Shown here piece after piece: positions 58,931 through 64,000 of a DNA stretch of 64,000 nucleotides. The notes under the pieces are model-generated. The model did no database searches, was not told the DNA's origin, and saw only the letters and a list, made by a program, of their open reading frames with translations. Within the stretch, counting starts at the first letter, position 1. Every line of letters starts with the position of its first letter. Origin of the DNA: Rhodospirillaceae bacterium (GTDB lineage Bacteria > Pseudomonadota > Alphaproteobacteria > Rhodospirillales > Rhodospirillaceae); assembly GCA_018666155.1 (NCBI GenBank), contig JABJAH010000037.1:248001-312000 (forward strand), in the 5' to 3' direction. The position numbers and the translations under genes are program-made.

Positions 58931-60070
58931 CTATTTGGCAGTTTGCGCAAGCGTTTCGGGATGAACACGTGGTACCGGTTTGTAGACCCAGTCTTCAGGG
59001 TTTGCGCGCCTGGCCGGTGATGGAATGACATGATAGCCACCACTTTTCTCAGCTTGCTCCAAGGCGGGCTGATCGATTTGCCATCCCTTATCGCGAAGCT
59101 TTGTCATAATCGCCCAATACTCTTTGACCATTTCGTCTTCCGGATCGGTCATAAGCGTTCGGGAATCGGGCAACTTTGGAACCTTGGGCAATTGCGCCTC
59201 CGCAATCATCTGGTCCTCTCGAACATTTTTTAGATTGCGCTTTAGCGTGCCCTTATCCGCCCATTTTTTCGGCATGAAGTTGCGCCCGAATAAAAATCGC
59301 ATGGTGGTGGTGCGCTCATCGATGGGCGTCGACATGTCGAGAACAACGAAACGCATCCCTGTTCCAGCGCCACCTATTTCTACGTCCACTTTGATGGTGA
59401 GGCCGGAAAGATAAAACTTCATCCGAGATTGAACCTCGGTTTCTGCCGGGCGTAATTTCGACCATAGACCCTTGGGCCGCTTCGTCTTCACCCGAATCCC
59501 CGTGCCGATGCTGGTTTCGTCAAGGTACTCGACCTTATGAGCCGGCGGACGAACGCTGCCGTTCCACGTTTGACCATGGACGACAGGAAGGTGAACGTAA
59601 TCCAGATTAGAAAACTTCGCCCAGTGGTAATTGGCGTCCCAGGTTTCTTCGTATTCGATCCAACGCCACCCCTCGGCTTCGAATTCAGGGACGTCTGGAA
59701 TCGGCGCCGCAGCCTCAGGGTCATCGCCAAGCAAAACCCAAAGCATGCCGTAGCGTTCTTCAACCGGATACGAATCAACTCGCGCCGCTTTTGGTATTTC
59801 CGCCCCGTCCGGCGCGGCAGGCATCATGGTGCATGTGCCATCTCCACCGAATCGCCAGCCATGCTGGCAACAGGCCAGCGTGCCATCCGAGTGACAGATG
59901 CCTTGATTGAGAGGTGCGCCACGATGACAACAGACATTGGACAGACAGTGAGCTGTTCCGCCAGCATCACGAAACAGAACAAAATCGCGATCCAGCATTT
60001 TCACATGCTTGGGTGTATCAATAACGTCTTTTGAAAATGCCGCCGTGTACCAAACGTTCGTAAACATCAC
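58931..60070 (-). CDS. Rieske non-heme iron oxygenase, large subunit
   Basis: A 379-residue terminal oxygenase of the phthalate/vanillate (type IA) style. The [2Fe-2S] ligands are C-x-H in NVCCHRGAPLN (Cys47, His49) and C-x2-H in ACCQHGWRF (Cys67, His70). The mononuclear iron is likely held by Asp157 or the adjacent residue with His160 and His165 (NLDYVHLPVVHG), the D-x2-H-x4-H form. It would hydroxylate or demethylate a ring compound. The needed reductase and ferredoxin are not in its operon; the reductase gene at 55060 is a candidate partner. Confidence 0.92.
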   Translation of the reverse strand: MMFTNVWYTAAFSKDVIDTPKHVKMLDRDFVLFRDAGGTAHCLSNVCCHRGAPLNQGICHSDGTLACCQHGWRFGGDGTCTMMPAAPDGAEIPKAARVDSYPVEERYGMLWVLLGDDPEAAAPIPDVPEFEAEGWRWIEYEETWDANYHWAKFSNLDYVHLPVVHGQTWNGSVRPPAHKVEYLDETSIGTGIRVKTKRPKGLWSKLRPAETEVQSRMKFYLSGLTIKVDVEIGGAGTGMRFVVLDMSTPIDERTTTMRFLFGRNFMPKKWADKGTLKRNLKNVREDQMIAEAQLPKVPKLPDSRTLMTDPEDEMVKEYWAIMTKLRDKGWQIDQPALEQAEKSGGYHVIPSPARRANPEDWVYKPVPRVHPETLAQTAK

Positions 60071-60079
60071 TTAGGTTTC

Positions 60080-60967
60080 CTAGTTTACCAGCGTCGACAT
60101 GGGCAAGCTTTCATCGGGACCCCATTCCGTCATGGAGCCGTCGTACAACGCAACGTCATCTCTACCCAGCAGCATGAGAGCGAATGAGTCGGTTGTCGCA
60201 GAGATACCACCACCGCAATAGGTGATGATGTTTTTTTGATCGAGCACCCCGACTGCCTGAAATTTCTCACGCAGTGCGGCTGCATCAGCAAAGGTATTAT
60301 CTGTCTTATTGATGAGATCATAGGCGTAGAGATTGACGCTGCCCGCAATATGGCCAGGCCGACCGTAGGACGCGTTAACGGTCGCGCCAGAAAATATCTC
60401 TGGTGATAGCGCATTGATCAAACAGGTGTCTTTCCGCTGCACCGCCGCCAGAACCTCATCCTTCCCGATGATCTGTCCGGGCTGCGGGTTCGGCGTAAAT
60501 GTTGCATCAGAATAATCAGGCACACCGGTCGTCGTGGGCCGGCTCTCCGCCGACCATTTATCCCAGGCACCATTGAGGACGCGACAGTTATTGAAACCGA
60601 ATGCCCGGAACATCAAAAACAAACGCGTTGCCCAAAAATTTGCGCCGCGCGAGTAAACCACGACACGATGTTCGTCGCCGATGCCTGCTTCACCGACAAC
60701 CCGGGCGAACTCTTCCGGGGTTGGCATCATGAATCGCAGACTTGGATGGTCGCCGGACAATTCGGTCAGAAAATCGAGAAAGATAGCGCCGGGTATGTGA
60801 GCCTCGTCGTAATCAGAGCGCCCGGACTTGATGTCATACCCGCCGCCGGGTTTCGATCCCATCACCACATTGCAGTCGATCACACGGAGGTCGTCGGCAC
60901 CGAGGTCGGCCTCTAAGACGTCGGTTTCAATGAGCAGACCAGAATTGGTGTAGCCCTTATCTGTCAT
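60080..60967 (-). CDS. Sulfurtransferase (thiosulfate/3-mercaptopyruvate type, two rhodanese domains)
   Basis: A 295-residue tandem-rhodanese protein. The catalytic cysteine lies in the second domain at Cys251 (NIITYCGGGISATTDSF). The first domain has the usual EAHIPGAIFLDF and SRGANFWATRLFLMFRAFGF but no catalytic Cys at the equivalent loop. It transfers sulfane sulfur from thiosulfate or 3-mercaptopyruvate. The loop CGGGISA differs from the CGTGVTA-type of 3-mercaptopyruvate enzymes, so the donor is uncertain. Its start overlaps the stop of the GST gene by four bases. Confidence 0.88.
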   Translation of the reverse strand: MTDKGYTNSGLLIETDVLEADLGADDLRVIDCNVVMGSKPGGGYDIKSGRSDYDEAHIPGAIFLDFLTELSGDHPSLRFMMPTPEEFARVVGEAGIGDEHRVVVYSRGANFWATRLFLMFRAFGFNNCRVLNGAWDKWSAESRPTTTGVPDYSDATFTPNPQPGQIIGKDEVLAAVQRKDTCLINALSPEIFSGATVNASYGRPGHIAGSVNLYAYDLINKTDNTFADAAALREKFQAVGVLDQKNIITYCGGGISATTDSFALMLLGRDDVALYDGSMTEWGPDESLPMSTLVN

Positions 60968-61713
60968 GCTGAGTCTCCTGTGCTGGTCGATTTAGGGTCT
61001 CTTAGTTCGGGATAATAGCGCGTCATCATGCGTTCGAAATGGGAGACGAGGTTGCGATGTTTGCGCGTTTCCACAGTGACCGGGTTGTCCCAGGTCTGAG
61101 ACACGATCTCTCCGACGTGTGCAGCGAGCGACGCATCAAAAATGGTCGGCTGGTCACCGAAACCCCATTCCCGCTGACCAAGCCAATGGGCCAGCGCACC
61201 GATATCGGTAATGGCCAGATCCTGTATGGTCTTGGGCGAATGGCGACCAAGACCGTGACCGGCCAACTGTTTGCGGACAATCCGTTGGGCGATCGGCTTT
61301 AGCAGCGCCACCACCGGCCCAGGCACCCCGAGCACATCTTTCAGATAAGGGGTCCAATTTTTGATCCCCGTCGGGTCAATCCAACGGAAGTAAACCACAG
61401 CCCAATAGAGGTGCTCTTCCATAAGGCGCTGAAAAGCCAGGCTCTCCGCCCGTTCTGACAGGGTGAGCTTGCCATCAACCGGATTACCGTTCTTTGCTTC
61501 CAGCTGAGCGATGATCAAACCGCTATCGGCCATGACTTTGCCATCTTCATCGACAATAAAGGGGCGCTTACCGGTGGGGGCTTTTTTGCCCTTGTCGGCG
61601 GCGACCGTGTATTCGACGCCGGCTATGCGCAAATAGGTCTCGAGTTTGAAACAAAACGGACTGGGGTCTGGCAAGCCCATGATCGGTCCAAACTTGTAGA
61701 GGGTCACGCTCAT
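60964..61713 (-). CDS. Glutathione S-transferase family protein (metaxin/Fax-like)
   Basis: A 249-residue GST-fold protein of the metaxin/failed-axon-connections group. The N-terminal domain is LYKFGPIMGLPDPSPFCFKL with the characteristic DPSPFCxKLETYLR element (Cys26 nearby). The C-terminal domain includes LAITDIGALAHWLGQREWGF. I use the ATG at 61713 because an AAAGGAAA site lies just upstream; an ATG at 61728 would place that site inside the gene. Bacterial members are largely uncharacterised. It opens the minus-strand operon GST, sulfurtransferase, Rieske oxygenase, NAD(P)-binding protein. Confidence 0.85.
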   Translation of the reverse strand: MSVTLYKFGPIMGLPDPSPFCFKLETYLRIAGVEYTVAADKGKKAPTGKRPFIVDEDGKVMADSGLIIAQLEAKNGNPVDGKLTLSERAESLAFQRLMEEHLYWAVVYFRWIDPTGIKNWTPYLKDVLGVPGPVVALLKPIAQRIVRKQLAGHGLGRHSPKTIQDLAITDIGALAHWLGQREWGFGDQPTIFDASLAAHVGEIVSQTWDNPVTVETRKHRNLVSHFERMMTRYYPELRDPKSTSTGDSA

Positions 61714-61732
61714 GCGCTTTCCTTTCATTGAC

Positions 61733-61762
61733 TTGAGACTGGTTGCATCGACGCAGTATTAT
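61733..61762 (+). promoter_or_regulatory. Candidate promoter of the secreted cysteine-repeat protein gene
   Basis: TTGAGA and TATTAT are 18 bases apart in the region divergent from the GST gene. It would give a 5' leader of some 64 bases before the ATG at 61833. No operator is evident. Confidence 0.4.
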
Positions 61763-61832
61763 TATGTGGGCTAAGGCTCACAATATGGTGAGGGCTATTG
61801 TGCCTGGGGCCCAGAGAAATGACACTGCCAGA

Positions 61833-62501
61833 ATGACACTCTTGGTCCGTAAATCACCCATACTCTCAATTATAATATTGATCGCTGGGTTACTCACCTC
61901 CGGGTCGGCAGAGGCAATCAGCGATCGGCGGATTGAAGACGCTCGCTACGCCTGCACAACATTTATGGACGCCGAGAATAAAAGCACGCGCAAGAAGGAT
62001 ATGGACCGGGCCGAACTTGCCCGTTTTTGGCTGGTGGGCTTCTTGACCGGCGCCTTCGAAGCGGATGCCGTTCTAGAGTTTTCAGACGACGAATCCGGTG
62101 CCGAGGGCATCATTGTTTCTCGGGTGAAGGAATATTGCGCGGAACACCAGGACAATTCCATTCATGCGGCAGCAGTATCGGCAGGATCATCGCCCGAGCC
62201 GCTGCCGGCATCGACAGCGATCGGTTTCGATCCCCGTCAGTATTCGTGTGCCGCCTATTCACAGGGGCGCGACGGTCGGGGAGACGCAAAGTCGCTTTCC
62301 GAGGCCGCTGAGTTTTGGGCCTTCGCCTTTGTGCAGGGCACGGTCAGCGTCCGCCATCACCCACGATTGATTATCTCCGTGGCCAACAAAAGAAAAATTG
62401 TGCGCGCCCTGAAACAAAGCTGTGCGCGCAATCCAACACGGACACTGTTAGATCAAACCGCCGAGATCGCAACCCGAGTCAGGCCCCTGCCAGAGCGTTA
62501 A
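61833..62501 (+). CDS. Secreted protein with two Cys-paired repeats, unknown function
   Basis: About 222 residues with a Sec signal (VRKSPILSIIILIAGLLTSG, cleavage after AEA). The mature part has two similar segments of about 70 residues, each of the form C-x3-F/Y, then A-x-F-W-x(3)-F-x(2)-G, then C. These are YACTTFMDAENKST..., RFWLVGFLTGAFEADAVLE...YCAEHQ and YSCAAYSQGRDGRG..., EFWAFAFVQGTVSVRH...SCARNP. The layout recalls HdeA-like or Rap1a-like small disulfide proteins in duplicate. The start is uncertain, with other ATGs upstream to 61743. It overlaps the convergent ligase gene by four bases. Confidence 0.65.
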   Translation: MTLLVRKSPILSIIILIAGLLTSGSAEAISDRRIEDARYACTTFMDAENKSTRKKDMDRAELARFWLVGFLTGAFEADAVLEFSDDESGAEGIIVSRVKEYCAEHQDNSIHAAAVSAGSSPEPLPASTAIGFDPRQYSCAAYSQGRDGRGDAKSLSEAAEFWAFAFVQGTVSVRHHPRLIISVANKRKIVRALKQSCARNPTRTLLDQTAEIATRVRPLPER

Positions 62502-64000
62502 TCTGCACTCAATGCTCGAGCACGTTCTCTCAGAACGAATTTCTGAACTTTCCCAGTCGACGTCTTTGGAAGATCATCGAACACGACAGTCTTCGGCACT
62601 TTAAATTTGGCCATGTTGTCGCGGCAGAAGGCGATGATCTCGTCTTCCGTTGCTGATTGCCCCGTCTTCAACGTAACGAAGGCGCAAGGCGTTTCCCCCC
62701 AATGATCGTCCGGCCGGGCCACCACGGCGGCTTCCAACACAGCGGGGTGTTTATACAAAAAGCCCTCGACTTCGATGGTCGAAATATTTTCCCCACCAGA
62801 AATGATGATGTCTTTCGATCGATCTCGAATTTCCACATATCCATCGGGATGTTTGACGGCCAGGTCACCGGAGTGAAACCAGCCACCCTTTAAGGAGTCT
62901 TGAGTCGCGGTTGGGTTTTTCAAATACCCCTTCATGACAACATTGCCGCGGAACATGATCTCGCCGATGGTTTCACCATCTGCTGGCACTGGCGTCATGG
63001 AGTCGGGATCCATGACATCAAGACCCTCTACAACCGGATACCGCACACCCTGGCGCGCTTTAAGGGCTGCCTGCTCATCCATCGGAAGGTCATCCCACTC
63101 ACCGTGCCATGCGCAGACAACACAGGGCCCATAGACCTCCGTTAAACCGTAGGTATGAGTGATACCGATTCCCATCCCTTCCATTGTCGCAATGACCGCT
63201 GCTGGGGGTGCTGCGCCGGCCGTCATCGCCTTAATGCCTTGAGGCAAACCGGCGCGGTGTTCCTCAGGCGTATTCGCTAACATATTGAGAACAGTCGGCG
63301 CGCCGCAAAAATGGGTGATGCCTTCCGTCTTCATTAATTCGTAAATCGCGATGGGATCGACCTTTCGCAAGCAGACATGCGTGCCGCAGAGCGCGGTGAT
63401 GGTCCACGGAAAACACCAGCCGTTGCAGTGAAACATCGGCAGTGTCCAAAGATAAACCGGGGCCGGCGTCATGCCCCACGCCATCATATTGCCGATCGCG
63501 TTGAGATAGGCGCCACGGTGATGAGTCACAACACCTTTTGGATTTCCGGTCGTGCCCGAGGTGTAGCAAAGCGCGATCGCTTGCCACTCATCTTCAATTG
63601 TGGGGCAGGCATAGTCCGCATCACCCGTTTCAAGAAAGGCCTCATAGGCGATTTCACCGATCGGGTCTTCTTCGGGTGCGAGCGCATCATCGATATCGAT
63701 GACCAACATGTCGCGCCCACATTCTTTTAGGGCCGCTTTGGCAACACCGGACAGCTCTGGATCGACCATCAGAACCTTGGCTTCACCATGCTCTAGAATG
63801 AACGCGATTGCGGAGGCATCTAATCTTGTGTTGATGGCATTGAGCACGGCGCCCGTCATAGGCACCCCAAAATGGGACTCTAAATGGGCGGGGATATTTG
63901 GCGCCAGCACGGCGACTGTATCGCCGGCGACGACGCCGCGTTTGACCAAAGCAGACGCCAGACGCCGACAACGCCCATAGAGTTCAAGATACGTGTACCG
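62498..64000 (-). CDS. AMP-dependent acyl-CoA synthetase, cut by the window edge
   Basis: About 500 residues of a medium/long-chain acyl-CoA ligase; the frame stays open to the edge (the first visible residues include TYLELYGRCRRLASALV), so its N-terminus lies beyond 64000. It has P-loop LCYTSGTTGNPKGVV, the THTYGLTEVYGP motif, the hinge RSKDIIISGGENISTIEVEG and the C-terminal Lys in LPKTSTGKVQKF. The style is that of the AlkK/DmdB-like group, which ligates medium-chain or methylthio-propionyl acids. It converges on the secreted Cys-repeat gene, overlapping it by four bases. Confidence 0.9.
   Translation of the reverse strand, partial: RYTYLELYGRCRRLASALVKRGVVAGDTVAVLAPNIPAHLESHFGVPMTGAVLNAINTRLDASAIAFILEHGEAKVLMVDPELSGVAKAALKECGRDMLVIDIDDALAPEEDPIGEIAYEAFLETGDADYACPTIEDEWQAIALCYTSGTTGNPKGVVTHHRGAYLNAIGNMMAWGMTPAPVYLWTLPMFHCNGWCFPWTITALCGTHVCLRKVDPIAIYELMKTEGITHFCGAPTVLNMLANTPEEHRAGLPQGIKAMTAGAAPPAAVIATMEGMGIGITHTYGLTEVYGPCVVCAWHGEWDDLPMDEQAALKARQGVRYPVVEGLDVMDPDSMTPVPADGETIGEIMFRGNVVMKGYLKNPTATQDSLKGGWFHSGDLAVKHPDGYVEIRDRSKDIIISGGENISTIEVEGFLYKHPAVLEAAVVARPDDHWGETPCAFVTLKTGQSATEDEIIAFCRDNMAKFKVPKTVVFDDLPKTSTGKVQKFVLRERARALSAD

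Noticed and set aside
1..64000. tRNA or rRNA genes, CRISPR arrays, IS elements, integrases, attachment sites and defence systems
   Set aside because: None was seen on reading both strands: no transposase or integrase motifs, no regular direct repeats with spacers, and no tRNA-like cloverleaf in the short intergenic gaps. Absence by eye is not proof for small RNAs.

Overview
The window is 64 kb of chromosome from a moderately GC-rich Gram-negative bacterium, most likely an alphaproteobacterium of Rhodospirillales type. This rests on an RND pump under a TetR repressor, TRAP-type binding proteins, twin-arginine leaders, and a CheY-like protein with the YFGPxRRRR tail that I associate with that group. 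The lineage is an inference from gene style; there is no rRNA or tRNA gene to settle it. Coding density is very high. No gap reaches 300 bases; the largest are about 208 bases (38330-38537) and 167 bases (51866-52032). I see no IS element, prophage, CRISPR array or rRNA/tRNA gene.

Layout. 1-7.2 kb: the tail of a VOC protein, then tetR divergent from an RND adaptor and permease with a clear palindromic operator, then a lone TRAP binding protein with an exported VOC protein. 7.2-12.6 kb: on the minus strand an OsmC protein, an enoyl-CoA-hydratase relative, a TPR-sulfotransferase-methyltransferase fusion and a TfoX-like protein, then a plus-strand VOC protein. 12.6-15.7 kb: cyclopropane-fatty-acid synthase, FAD monooxygenase and a cupin. 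15.8-26.8 kb: a plus-strand run of VOC protein, methyltransferase, bicupin, double alpha/beta-hydrolase, VOC protein, second methyltransferase, FAD-linked oxidase, second lone TRAP binding protein and MFS exporter. 26.8-32.2 kb (minus): DUF1838, tandem nitrilase, two double-VOC proteins and an HxlR regulator. 32.2-38.3 kb: GFA protein, second TfoX-like protein, small VOC protein, second FAD-linked oxidase, YciI-like protein, glutaryl-CoA dehydrogenase and third methyltransferase.

38.5-50.4 kb is one long plus-strand run with very short gaps and several overlapping start/stop codons. It holds LeuC-like and LeuD-like hydratase subunits and an isocitrate-lyase-family lyase, together resembling the dimethylmaleate hydratase/dimethylmalate lyase module. 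Then come an isochorismatase-family amidase, two PuuE-type deacetylase-fold proteins, five tandem double-VOC paralogues (four with export signals), an exported RidA protein, a crotonase-fold protein and a 50-residue membrane peptide. 50.3-64 kb is more ordinary: DUF1761, DUF423, an HD phosphohydrolase, a CHASE-PAS histidine kinase, a degenerate receiver protein, a ferredoxin reductase, malonyl-CoA synthetase, an NAD(P)-binding protein, Rieske oxygenase, sulfurtransferase, a GST, a cysteine-repeat secreted protein and an acyl-CoA ligase cut by the window end.

The unifying theme is peripheral catabolism of unidentified, probably cyclic or branched-chain organic acids. Thirteen VOC-fold genes, two FAD-linked oxidases, three paralogous methyltransferases and two orphan TRAP binding proteins recur together in different combinations. 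Many enzymes here have lost canonical catalytic residues, so family-name functions should be read cautiously. The strongest candidate for an undescribed system is the 38.5-50.4 kb run with its exported VOC array.
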